From contig CALJWL010000059.1 of NCBI GenBank assembly GCA_937974565.1, positions 1-34,151 of the forward strand: a DNA stretch of 34,151 nucleotides. Reading direction: 5' to 3'. Position 1 is the stretch's first letter. The number at the start of each line of letters is the position of its first letter. The notes below the pieces were generated by a model that did no database searches, was not told where the DNA came from, and saw only the letters and a list, made by a program, of their open reading frames with translations. The DNA comes from an uncultured Arenicella sp. Its GTDB lineage: Bacteria > Pseudomonadota > Gammaproteobacteria > Arenicellales > Arenicellaceae. A program made the translations under genes and the position numbers. This document shows, piece by piece, positions 16,313 through 24,362 of this stretch.

Positions 16313-16318
16313 TCTCCT
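16313..16318 (-). promoter_or_regulatory. Strong ribosome binding site of the small hypothetical gene
   Basis: AGGAGA on the minus strand, four bases before the ATG at 16308. It is among the strongest Shine-Dalgarno sites in the window and supports the gene being real. Confidence 0.65.
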
Positions 16319-16449
16319 GATATTCGCCAAACGGTACATTTCGTACTATTTGTAGTGGTCATTCGGCTATGGCGTCTTTGATTAATAGCATAACAGTGCG
16401 CTTGTCACCTTAGAGTATAAACGTCTCATTTAAAACGCCAGCGGGCATA

Positions 16450-16487
16450 AAAAAACACGCATCTAAAAAATTAAACGCGTGTTTTTT
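16450..16487 (-). terminator. RNase P RNA terminator
   Basis: An 11-base perfect inverted repeat, arms 16450-16460 (AAAAAACACGC) and 16477-16487 (GCGTGTTTTTT), around a 16-base loop. The A/T part of the stem gives a T-tract on both strands, so it can terminate rnpB on the minus strand just beyond its 3' end. Confidence 0.8.
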
Positions 16488-16490
16488 ATA

Positions 16491-16920
<430 letters not shown>

Positions 16921-16925
16921 CGTGG

Positions 16926-16954
16926 AGAATACGCGGGTTAATCGATTTGGGCAA
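16926..16954 (-). promoter_or_regulatory. rnpB: rnpB promoter
   Basis: On the minus strand TTGCCC (16949-16954) and TATTCT (16926-16931) are exactly 17 bases apart. Transcription would start near 16919-16920, at the 5' end of helix P1. It lies in the short gap after the pyrD stop, so rnpB has its own promoter. Confidence 0.65.
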
Positions 16955-16977
16955 GGCCCGCGCGATAAAGCGTGAAT

Positions 16978-18066
16978 TTATTTGCGTTCGGCCTCTAAAG
17001 CTTCAGCAACAGAAGAATAACCACCAAGCTCAACCTTACGCTTTAAGCCGGTTACAATGTCTTTGATCATCGCTGGGCCTTGATAAATAAACTGGCTGTA
17101 GACCTGCACATAATCGGCGCCAGCGACCATTTTCTCCCACGCATCATCCGCGTTTTTAATGCCACCCACGCCAATGATTTGTACCAGCCCTTTAAGGTGC
17201 TTATAAAATTCACGCACACAATCCGTAGACATGTCTTTAACCGGCGCGCCACTCAAACCGCCTGCCTCAGATTTATGTTGGCTTTTGAGGTAATTCGGTC
17301 GTGCGACCGTGGTGTTGGTCGCAATCAGCGCGTCAAATTTGTGTGAGATAACCAGCTCCGCAATGGTTTCAATTTCATCGACATCTAAATCCGGCGCCAC
17401 TTTTAATGCAATCGGCACGTAAGCCTTGTGCGCTTTTTCACACTTTAATTGAGCTTGCTTGATATTCAACAATAAAGAATCTAAAAAGTCGGCATTTTGC
17501 AAATCACGCAGAGATTTAGTATTTGGAGAGGAAATATTAGCGGTGATGTAATCGGCATGCGAATACACTCGTTGCATCGCATTCACGTAATCGTGCGCGG
17601 CATTCTCAATGGGCGTCACGGCGTTTTTACCCACATTAACACCCGCCACCGAGGTGCGATCGGTCTTTTTAAGGTTGCACAAAAAATCATCAACGCCACC
17701 AGAATTAAACCCCATACGATTAATGATGGCTTCATCTTCTAGCAAACGAAACATTCGAGGTTTATCATTTCCGGGTTGTGGCAGCGGTGTAACAGTGCCC
17801 ATCTCAACTGCGCTAAAACCAAAGGCCGACAAGGCTGGAAAGGCTTTGGCTTCTTTATCTAAACCGGCTGCCAACCCCACTGGGTGTCTAAAATCAATGC
17901 CCATGCATTTTACCGGCAAATCGGGCACAAGGTCGCCGTTGACACGCTCGATTTGGCGCGTAACAAAACCTGACTTGGATATCTTGGCAAGCCCTCCCAT
18001 GGTCACATCGTGTGCTGTTTCAGGATCCATTGCGAACAGGGCAGGTTTGGCGAATGAGTAAAGCAT
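16978..18066 (-). CDS. pyrD: Dihydroorotate dehydrogenase (quinone), class 2
   Basis: Oxidises dihydroorotate to orotate with FMN and passes electrons to quinone at the inner membrane; fourth step of UMP synthesis. 362 residues. An N-terminal helix typical of class 2 (LYSFAKPALFAMDPETAHDV) binds membrane and quinone. FMN and substrate motifs: PVGLAAGLDKEAKAFPAL, GTVTPLPQPGNDKPRMFRL, INRMGFNS and NISSPNT with the class 2 catalytic serine. KVAPDLDVDE, ATNTT and the phosphate loop IGVGGIKNADDA complete the barrel. ATG at 18066. The gene is transcribed toward rnpB. Confidence 0.96.
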   Translation of the reverse strand: MLYSFAKPALFAMDPETAHDVTMGGLAKISKSGFVTRQIERVNGDLVPDLPVKCMGIDFRHPVGLAAGLDKEAKAFPALSAFGFSAVEMGTVTPLPQPGNDKPRMFRLLEDEAIINRMGFNSGGVDDFLCNLKKTDRTSVAGVNVGKNAVTPIENAAHDYVNAMQRVYSHADYITANISSPNTKSLRDLQNADFLDSLLLNIKQAQLKCEKAHKAYVPIALKVAPDLDVDEIETIAELVISHKFDALIATNTTVARPNYLKSQHKSEAGGLSGAPVKDMSTDCVREFYKHLKGLVQIIGVGGIKNADDAWEKMVAGADYVQVYSQFIYQGPAMIKDIVTGLKRKVELGGYSSVAEALEAERK

Positions 18067-18160
18067 AGGGTATCAGTTAAAATGCAGTGTTTGGGTCGAA
18101 CGCGATGGGAGTCTATCAGAGCGGGCATGATAATGCCGCTAGAATCCACGTCAAGCTAAA

Positions 18161-19414
18161 TCAAGGCGCCACCGTTTGCATCAACAGGCCACACAGCCAT
18201 GCACCATAGGTTCCTAAGACATAACCAAAGACAGCCAGTAATACGCCAACTGGCGCTAAAGCGGGATGAAAGGCTGCGGCCAATACCGGTGCCGAAGCAG
18301 CTCCGCCAATATTGGCCTTACTGCCAATAGCTAAAAAGAAATACGGCGCTCGAATCAGTTTGCCAACGATCACCAAAAGAACAATGTGAATGAGCATCCA
18401 CAAGCCACCCACGGCAAACAAACCGGGGTGGTCACCCAATGCGCGGACATCCATTTTCATGCCAATAGTGGCCACCAAAATAAATATGAATATTGTGCCG
18501 ATTTTTGATGCGCCGGCGCCTTCATAATTACGTGCCTTCGTAAATGACAGGATGACACCAATGGTGGTTGCAATCACAATAAGCCAGAAAAACTTTGACG
18601 TTAAGCTGAACTTCTTTAGCTCTGGTGCGTGCTCATTGATCGCTGGCGCAATTAAATCGGCACCAAAGTGTGATAACCCAGTGGCGGCAAAAGCAATGCC
18701 CAGCATTACCATCAGGTCGGTGGCACTGGGGTTACGCGCTATGCTGTTTCCATAGGTTTCCATTTTTTGCTGTAAGCGAGTAACCGAACTCGAATCAGCT
18801 TTAAAGAATTGATCAAGCTGATCTTTTTTACCAATGCCAATCAATAATAAGGCCATCCAGACTTCGGCAACAATGATGTCCACGGTCACCATAATGCCAA
18901 ACATGTCATCCGAAACGTCAAACACTTCTTTCATCGCGGCCTGATTCGCCCCCCCACCAATCCAACTACCAGCAACAGTGGCCATACCCCGCCATACCGC
19001 TTCTGGCCCAGCCCCCCCCACTAAATCGGGGTTAATCGCCGAGGCGGCTAACATGGCTAATGGCCCACCGATGATAATGCCGACGGTGGCGGTAAAAAAC
19101 ATCACCAAAGGCTTAAAACCTAGGCGGGCTATCTCTCTTAAATCCACACTTAACGTTAAAAGCACTAGGCAGGCGGGCAATAAATACCGCGAGGCGACGA
19201 AATACAGTTGCGAATTTTCACCGTCGACAAGGCCTAACGAATTCAATAACGATGGAATAAAGTAACACAGCAACAACATTGGCACGACGCTGTAAAACTT
19301 TTTAAACTTGGGATTGCGGCTGTTAGATGTATGAAAAACGGCGGCAAGTATGGCCAACAATAAACCGAAAATGACGGCATCGTTGGTAATGAGTGGGGTT
19401 GCATGTTCCATCAA
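18161..19414 (-). CDS. DUF819 family membrane protein
   Basis: 417 residues with about ten to twelve hydrophobic segments, matching the DUF819 (YjcL-like) family. Diagnostic stretches are MATVAGSWIGGGANQAAMKE, the following TVDIIVAEVWMALLL, and near the end GSKANIGGAASAPVLAAAF. The two halves have similar glycine-rich GGGAN and NIGGAAS motifs, suggesting an inverted-repeat transporter fold. It would lie in the inner membrane; transport function is assumed, substrate unknown. It is 94 bases downstream of nothing on its own strand and seems monocistronic, with the decay zone upstream. Confidence 0.85.
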   Translation of the reverse strand: MMEHATPLITNDAVIFGLLLAILAAVFHTSNSRNPKFKKFYSVVPMLLLCYFIPSLLNSLGLVDGENSQLYFVASRYLLPACLVLLTLSVDLREIARLGFKPLVMFFTATVGIIIGGPLAMLAASAINPDLVGGAGPEAVWRGMATVAGSWIGGGANQAAMKEVFDVSDDMFGIMVTVDIIVAEVWMALLLIGIGKKDQLDQFFKADSSSVTRLQQKMETYGNSIARNPSATDLMVMLGIAFAATGLSHFGADLIAPAINEHAPELKKFSLTSKFFWLIVIATTIGVILSFTKARNYEGAGASKIGTIFIFILVATIGMKMDVRALGDHPGLFAVGGLWMLIHIVLLVIVGKLIRAPYFFLAIGSKANIGGAASAPVLAAAFHPALAPVGVLLAVFGYVLGTYGAWLCGLLMQTVAP

Positions 19415-19549
19415 GCAATGCTATCAAGCGCCGCGGCATAGCTCAAACTAAAGATACTACTCAGAAGGTAAATCGATCAGGGGCTTTAAAATGTAAATAT
19501 AGGAACTCGGTCTGATAGCCCAAATTACGAGTTTCGACACCATCTGACA

Positions 19550-19672
19550 ATGTTCTGGTCAAGCCAATTCGAACATAGAGAAGTTGAGGCACAATCAATT
19601 GTAACAAGAATTGGTTATACCCCAGAAACTCTAAGAACTTGCATTAACAAATCAGAATTTAGAAAGTCCTAA
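19550..19672 (+). pseudogene. Fragment of IS3-family transposase OrfA
   Basis: A 40-codon frame from an ATG at 19550 to a TAA at 19672. The stretch VEAQSIVTRIGYTPETLRT closely resembles the helix-turn-helix of IS3-group OrfA proteins, which commonly read like AIxSIAxKIGCTPETLRKWV. The usual tryptophan positions are lost and there is neither OrfB nor visible terminal repeats, so this is a decayed remnant. It overlaps the 3' end of the broken GNAT gene on the opposite strand by 21 bases. Recognition is by eye. Confidence 0.5.
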
Positions 19673-20128
19673 TTTCACCATATACAAACAATCTTCCATG
19701 CCATCGTTCATTGGGTAATCTTTACCAACAAAGCCCATTTTTTCATAGGCTTTGATCGCGACAGCATTGTCATGATAAACAAAAAGAGAGTACGCATTTA
19801 CACCCAGTTTGTGCTTCCCTTGTGCTGCAATTAGTTCGATTAGTGTTTGCACAACCCCTTTGCCTCGATGCTTAGGCGATACAATCAACCCACATAAATG
19901 ACAGCGCTCAAGTCTGAGATAGTATTGACCAAAACCCAGAAATTCCTTGTCGTCTGATTCCAATGCAAACGAAGGCCAGGCTTGGATCAATAGATCTTGC
20001 TTTAGAACAGCAACATTGGTGGGGTAATGCATATTGGGCCCGCCCCATTCAACTCACTGCTTTTGCGTATTGGCCCATGTGAGTCACTCAGACCAATGTG
20101 AGCCTGTGGGCTGTACCAATTGCATCAT
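19652..20128 (-). pseudogene. GNAT-family N-acetyltransferase gene interrupted by two in-frame TGA codons
   Basis: From the ATG at 20128 the frame reads MMQLVQPTGSHWSE, TGA (20084-20086), LTWANTQKQ, TGA (20054-20056), then VEWGGPN and continues to 19652. The segments on both sides of the stops look like the N-terminus of a GNAT, where a WxGP motif is common, so the full gene would be 158 codons. The intact part from the ATG at 20032 (126 residues) has the acetyl-CoA loop VSPKHRGKGVVQTLIE and the C-terminal AIKAYEKMGFVG motif. A shortened protein starting at 20032 could be made but would lack the first strand and helix. Most likely a recent pseudogene; sequencing error at two sites is the alternative. 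Its end overlaps an IS remnant. Confidence 0.7.
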
Positions 20129-20182
20129 CAATTCTAAGAAATACGTTTACGGTACCATTTCATTATTAACCGCTAAACCTCG

Positions 20183-21991
20183 CTAATTAGCGCCTTGGTT
20201 TTGCAACTCCCAAGCAGCGGCATATAACCCATTTCTAACCAACAGCTCTTCGTGGGTGCCTTGCTCTGCTATTCGACCTTGATCCAGCACTAAAATTAAA
20301 TCCGCATCAACGATGGTTGATAATCTATGTGCGATCACAACGCTGGTGTATTGACCACGAACGCTTTCCATTGCCTGTAAAATTCGCTTCTCAGCCTGGC
20401 TGTCTAACGATGATGTGGCTTCATCAAAGACCATAATTTTTGGCTTTTTAAGGAGGGCTCTGGCAATCGCAACTCGTTGCTTCTCACCACCAGAAAGCTT
20501 TAATCCACGCTCCCCTACTTGGGTATTTTCTCGCTCTGGCAAGCTGTTAATGAAGTCTTCTAAATAAGCCATGCGAATGACTTGCCTAACTTGTTCTTCG
20601 CTGGCCTGTACGTTGCCATACTTAATGTTATCGAAGATACTGGCATTGAATAAAACGGTGTCTTGCGGCACCACGCTGATCGCACGGCGCAAGCTTTGCT
20701 GACTTACCTGACTAATGTCTTGCCCGTCAATTTCTATTTTCCCACTCGTTAAATCATAAAAACGGAACAGCGTTTTAGAAACGGTAGACTTACCCGAACC
20801 ACTGCCCCCCACGATGGCCACTTTTTGCTTAGGCTCAACGTTAAAGCTGATGTCTTTAAGTATTGGGCGCGCCGAATGATACGCGAAAGCTGCATTTTTA
20901 AACTCGATTCGACCGTTGTCGACCACAAGCTCTTTTGCGCCTTCGATGTCTCGCACCATTGGCTTTACTTTCAGTAAAGCGAACATCGCGTCTATGTTTG
21001 CCATTGAGCCTTTCATTTCCCGATACACAAAGCCCAGAAAATTCAGTGGCACAAATATTTGCATCATTAGCGCATTAATGAGTACAAACTCGCCAATGCT
21101 CATTTCGCCACTATCCACACGGTATGCGGCCAATACCATGGCCACCGCCATCGCCGCTGAGATGATAAAACTTTGCCCTGCGTTCAAACCAAATAGCGTT
21201 AAACGATTGGCTCGTCTGGCTTGCTCCCAGTCAGCAAGGTTGTTGTCGTATCGTTGAGCTTCGTAGGTTTCGTTATTGAAATATTTAACCGTTTCAAAGT
21301 TCAGCAAACTGTCCACTGAACGTGTGCTGGATTTACTCTCAGCGCGGTTCATTTGTCGTATGGTTTCGGTTCGCCATTCTGTGGCGACCACAGAGAACCC
21401 AACATAAGCAACCACTGACACCAATACAATCAGCGCAAACCAAGGGGAATATTTTACGAATAAAATGCCGACAATCATGCCAATTTCAATGAACGTCGGC
21501 ACAATGTTGAACACCATAAAACGCATCAAAAAGCTTACGCCATTTACCCCACGCTCTATATCTCTGGAAACCCCGCCCGTGCGTCGATTTAGATGGTAAG
21601 CCAAATCAAGTGAGTGCAAGTGTTTGAATACCGCATGCCCAATTCGGCGCATGGCGCGCTCGGTTACGCGACCAAAAAGTGTGTCGCGCAACTCGCCAAA
21701 GAGTACATTTACAAAACGCACTAACCCGTATGCGATCAATAATGCCAATGGAATAACAAGAAGAGAGCTTGAGTTGAGTTGATCAACAATATCCTTAAGG
21801 ATGAACGGCAAGCCCACGCTGGCCACCTTGGCACCCACAAGGCACAACATCGCTAAGAAGATACGCCCCTTGAACTCACTCAGATACGGCACCAGCTGAC
21901 TTAAGCTGGCCCAATTCATTTTATCTGGTTTGCCCAGCCCGTCTTCTTCAGAGCCATGAAGGCTGCTTCGTTTACCGCCAAATCCGCGCAT
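20183..21991 (-). CDS. Atm1/ABCB7-type ABC exporter (fused membrane and ATPase domains)
   Basis: 602 residues. A six-helix ABC transmembrane domain (about 30-330) precedes a nucleotide-binding domain (about 355-590). Atm1-type features are VGLPFILKDIVDQLN, FGELRDTLFGRVTERAMRRI and GGVSRDIERGVNGVSFLMRF. ATPase motifs are GGSGSGKST (Walker A), Q-loop in VVPQDTVLF, LSGGEKQRVAIA (signature), IMVFDEATSSLD (Walker B) and the H-loop in VIAHRLSTI. Bacterial Atm1 homologues export glutathione conjugates or metal-thiol species through the inner membrane and act as homodimers. No iron-sulfur or glutathione gene is adjacent. The first ~24 residues are polar; a start at the internal methionine at residue 25 is possible. 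Confidence 0.92.
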   Translation of the reverse strand: MRGFGGKRSSLHGSEEDGLGKPDKMNWASLSQLVPYLSEFKGRIFLAMLCLVGAKVASVGLPFILKDIVDQLNSSSLLVIPLALLIAYGLVRFVNVLFGELRDTLFGRVTERAMRRIGHAVFKHLHSLDLAYHLNRRTGGVSRDIERGVNGVSFLMRFMVFNIVPTFIEIGMIVGILFVKYSPWFALIVLVSVVAYVGFSVVATEWRTETIRQMNRAESKSSTRSVDSLLNFETVKYFNNETYEAQRYDNNLADWEQARRANRLTLFGLNAGQSFIISAAMAVAMVLAAYRVDSGEMSIGEFVLINALMMQIFVPLNFLGFVYREMKGSMANIDAMFALLKVKPMVRDIEGAKELVVDNGRIEFKNAAFAYHSARPILKDISFNVEPKQKVAIVGGSGSGKSTVSKTLFRFYDLTSGKIEIDGQDISQVSQQSLRRAISVVPQDTVLFNASIFDNIKYGNVQASEEQVRQVIRMAYLEDFINSLPERENTQVGERGLKLSGGEKQRVAIARALLKKPKIMVFDEATSSLDSQAEKRILQAMESVRGQYTSVVIAHRLSTIVDADLILVLDQGRIAEQGTHEELLVRNGLYAAAWELQNQGAN

Positions 21992-22050
21992 ACATCCGTC
22001 AATAAGTGATTTTAATAGTGGTGGTTCTCAGAGAATCGTTCCACGCGCCG

Positions 22051-23328
22051 TTAGCGCTGACTTAATTGTCTAACAAGCTTTTCGAGCAACTCCTCACGGT
22101 ACTTATATGGGACCTTACGGTTAAAATTGAAGACAAATTGATACTCAGACTCACCAATCGTAATGTACCCCGCAAAGCTGTGAACGCCATTTAAGGTGCC
22201 CGTTTTGGCTCTCACTGAAACGCCTTTAACTTTTGAATCGTAGCGTTTAAATAAGTTTTTATTAGGCGCTAAAGCACTCAGTAAGTCATTCAACTGATTG
22301 GCGGTCAATCTGTTTGCTCGAGATAAGCCAGAACCTTCGACCAATATAAGCGATTCCCAAGAAAAAACGCCCTTGAGTTTTGCAAGAACCGCTTTTGACG
22401 CACCATCAAAAGACGCTTGAGGTTCGCCAAGCAGCATCAAAAAAATCTGGTTCGCCATAAAGTTATTCGAATACTCCAAGGTGCCACGAAGCATGTCAGA
22501 AATCGTGCGAGAGTTACTGTGCCGATAAAATAATGCGGCCCTCTTCGGAACCGGTTCTGTCACCACCACAACATCACGGTTGTTAAGCGCTAATTTCTTC
22601 ACGAGTAGCTCGCCAAAATTCCGCGCTGCATTATCCGCATTGATTAGATTGATTCTTTCGGTTTCACCGTTTTTCGGCCGACCTAACTGCTTTGCCGCGC
22701 TGATTGCCGTGTGGGTAATGGGCGTCTGCGGCTCAGCACTCATAAACCGATCATTTTGTTTACTCAGTTTGGCTGTATTAAAATTCGCCGCCACAGCGGA
22801 CAATGGCGCATTGTAAGGGTCGGCAACATTGGAACGCCCAGGCACACGCTGATCGCTGAAATGAGTAGCGTCAATAGCGATTCGTTGCACCCAATCAAGC
22901 TTTTTATCATGCAGAGCCTTGGCAATCACGCCCAGCTCTTCAGACACCAAAAATGGGTCGCCATAGCCTTTAACCCAAAGTGTGTGGTGATCACGAAAAA
23001 AGTCGGTTTCAAACCGTTTATCCAACCCCCACTTATCTATCGCCATATAAGCCGTAACCAACTTAACCAAAGAGGCTGACACCAACTGTTTATCCGGCTG
23101 CCAGTCGAATAAAACCGTCTTGCCCTGCTCAGACGTCAATATTACGGCATCTTGAGTACCCAGCTTTTCCTGTTGGAAGAACGCCTCTAACGCATCTGAA
23201 ATCGCAATCGTTTTGGGGTGTACCGATAGGCTGGCTAACAAAAAAGAAGAACAAAGAAAGAGCAACAGCGTCTTTTTATTTGCCCTGGTATTTATGCTCA
23301 GCAAGGTGATCTTATGTCTGCTCATATC
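22051..23328 (-). CDS. dacB: Penicillin-binding protein 4-type D-Ala-D-Ala carboxypeptidase/endopeptidase (S13)
   Basis: Periplasmic peptidase that trims or cuts peptidoglycan cross-links. From the ATG at 23328 it is 425 residues, a little shorter than E. coli PBP4 (477). A GTG at 23358 is also possible. A signal peptide core (TLLLFLCSSFLLASLSV, about 19-35) follows a rather long n-region, so a later TTG start cannot be excluded. The three serine-peptidase motifs are intact: SLVK at 85-88, SNN within TLEYSNNFMANQ, and KTG within RAKTGTLNG. The insertion domain between motifs 1 and 2 is present. It begins about 40 bases after the rsmI stop on the same strand and may be co-transcribed with it. 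Confidence 0.93.
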   Translation of the reverse strand, partial: DMSRHKITLLSINTRANKKTLLLFLCSSFLLASLSVHPKTIAISDALEAFFQQEKLGTQDAVILTSEQGKTVLFDWQPDKQLVSASLVKLVTAYMAIDKWGLDKRFETDFFRDHHTLWVKGYGDPFLVSEELGVIAKALHDKKLDWVQRIAIDATHFSDQRVPGRSNVADPYNAPLSAVAANFNTAKLSKQNDRFMSAEPQTPITHTAISAAKQLGRPKNGETERINLINADNAARNFGELLVKKLALNNRDVVVVTEPVPKRAALFYRHSNSRTISDMLRGTLEYSNNFMANQIFLMLLGEPQASFDGASKAVLAKLKGVFSWESLILVEGSGLSRANRLTANQLNDLLSALAPNKNLFKRYDSKVKGVSVRAKTGTLNGVHSFAGYITIGESEYQFVFNFNRKVPYKYREELLEKLVRQLSQR

Positions 23329-23367
23329 GAAGTTGCAACAGGCGTTGATAAGTACCACTGAATGGCG

Positions 23368-24249
23368 TCACAAAGCATCTTTGATTTCCTGCGCCATACT
23401 GTAAGCCTCATTTTTACGTACCCCAAGGATTTGCACGGCAAGGTTTGCCGCTTGCTTGACAGGAAGTTCCACCACCAACACGGATAAGAGTTCACGAAGG
23501 TTCACGCTGGTTTCATCCTCTTTTTCAGTTTCAGGCGCACCGGCAATCATTACAACAAACTCGCCACGAGTTTGGTCGGCATCCGCTTGAATTAAGTGAC
23601 AGAGTGCTTCAACTCGCCCACTCAGAACGGTTTCAAAACGCTTGGTAAGTTCACGTGCAACCACCACGTATCGATCACCACCCAACGTATTTCGGATACT
23701 ATTAATGCAGGCTTGAATGCGGTGCGATGATTCCAACAATACAATGGTTCGTTGTTCAGTTAAGTATCGCTCAAGCCATTTTTCACGCGCCACGTTTTTT
23801 GCCGGTAAAAAACCATCGTACACGAAACTGTCGGTCGGTAACCCGGCAACGGATAATGCCGCGATAATGGAACTTGGGCCCGGCACAGTCACTATTTCAA
23901 ACCCTTTTTGGCGCAAAGCTCGAACCAAAACAAAACCAGGATCGCTGATAAGTGGAGTGCCCGCATCGCTAATTAAAGCTATACTCTGCCCTTGACTAAG
24001 CGCATTGGCGACCCATTCGATTTGTGACTCTTCATTGTGTTCATGACACGACCGTAAGCGCGTGTTAATCCCATAGTGGTGCAAAAGTCGTTTGCTGTGC
24101 CGAGTGTCTTCAGCCAATACACAGTCAGCCGTTTTTAAAACCGCAATAGCTCGCTGAGTAATATCAGCCAAATTGCCGATCGGCGTTGCCACAACGGACA
24201 ACTGTCCTGCACTAGTATTAGCATCAGCGGTAGACTCAAAATAATTCAT
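23368..24249 (-). CDS. rsmI: 16S rRNA (cytidine(1402)-2'-O)-methyltransferase
   Basis: SAM-dependent tetrapyrrole-methylase-fold enzyme that 2'-O-methylates C1402 in the ribosomal decoding centre. 293 residues. Characteristic sequence: SVVATPIGNLADITQRA, LAEDTRHSKRLLHHYGI, the SAM-binding IALISDAGTPLISDPGF, VPGPSSIIAALSVAGLPTD and FYDGFLP-like YDGFLPAKN, then VARELTKRFET. All are intact. It is divergent from lpoA across 113 bases, the classical gammaproteobacterial arrangement, and precedes dacB on the same strand. Confidence 0.96.
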   Translation of the reverse strand: MNYFESTADANTSAGQLSVVATPIGNLADITQRAIAVLKTADCVLAEDTRHSKRLLHHYGINTRLRSCHEHNEESQIEWVANALSQGQSIALISDAGTPLISDPGFVLVRALRQKGFEIVTVPGPSSIIAALSVAGLPTDSFVYDGFLPAKNVAREKWLERYLTEQRTIVLLESSHRIQACINSIRNTLGGDRYVVVARELTKRFETVLSGRVEALCHLIQADADQTRGEFVVMIAGAPETEKEDETSVNLRELLSVLVVELPVKQAANLAVQILGVRKNEAYSMAQEIKDAL

Positions 24250-24362
24250 CGTAGAGTTTCTTTGCTATCAGGGTGGCTCACTCGGTATACTTCCTAATTT
24301 TGTGATCGATCTTTGCAGCTTCAATAGATAAGAATAGAGCGCCGTACAAAGATTGGCACATA

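Noticed and set aside
20054-20086. Selenocysteine decoding of the two TGA codons in the GNAT gene
   Set aside because: GNAT enzymes have no selenoprotein class known to me, no SECIS-like structure was seen, and two sites in ten codons of a non-catalytic N-terminus fit decay better.
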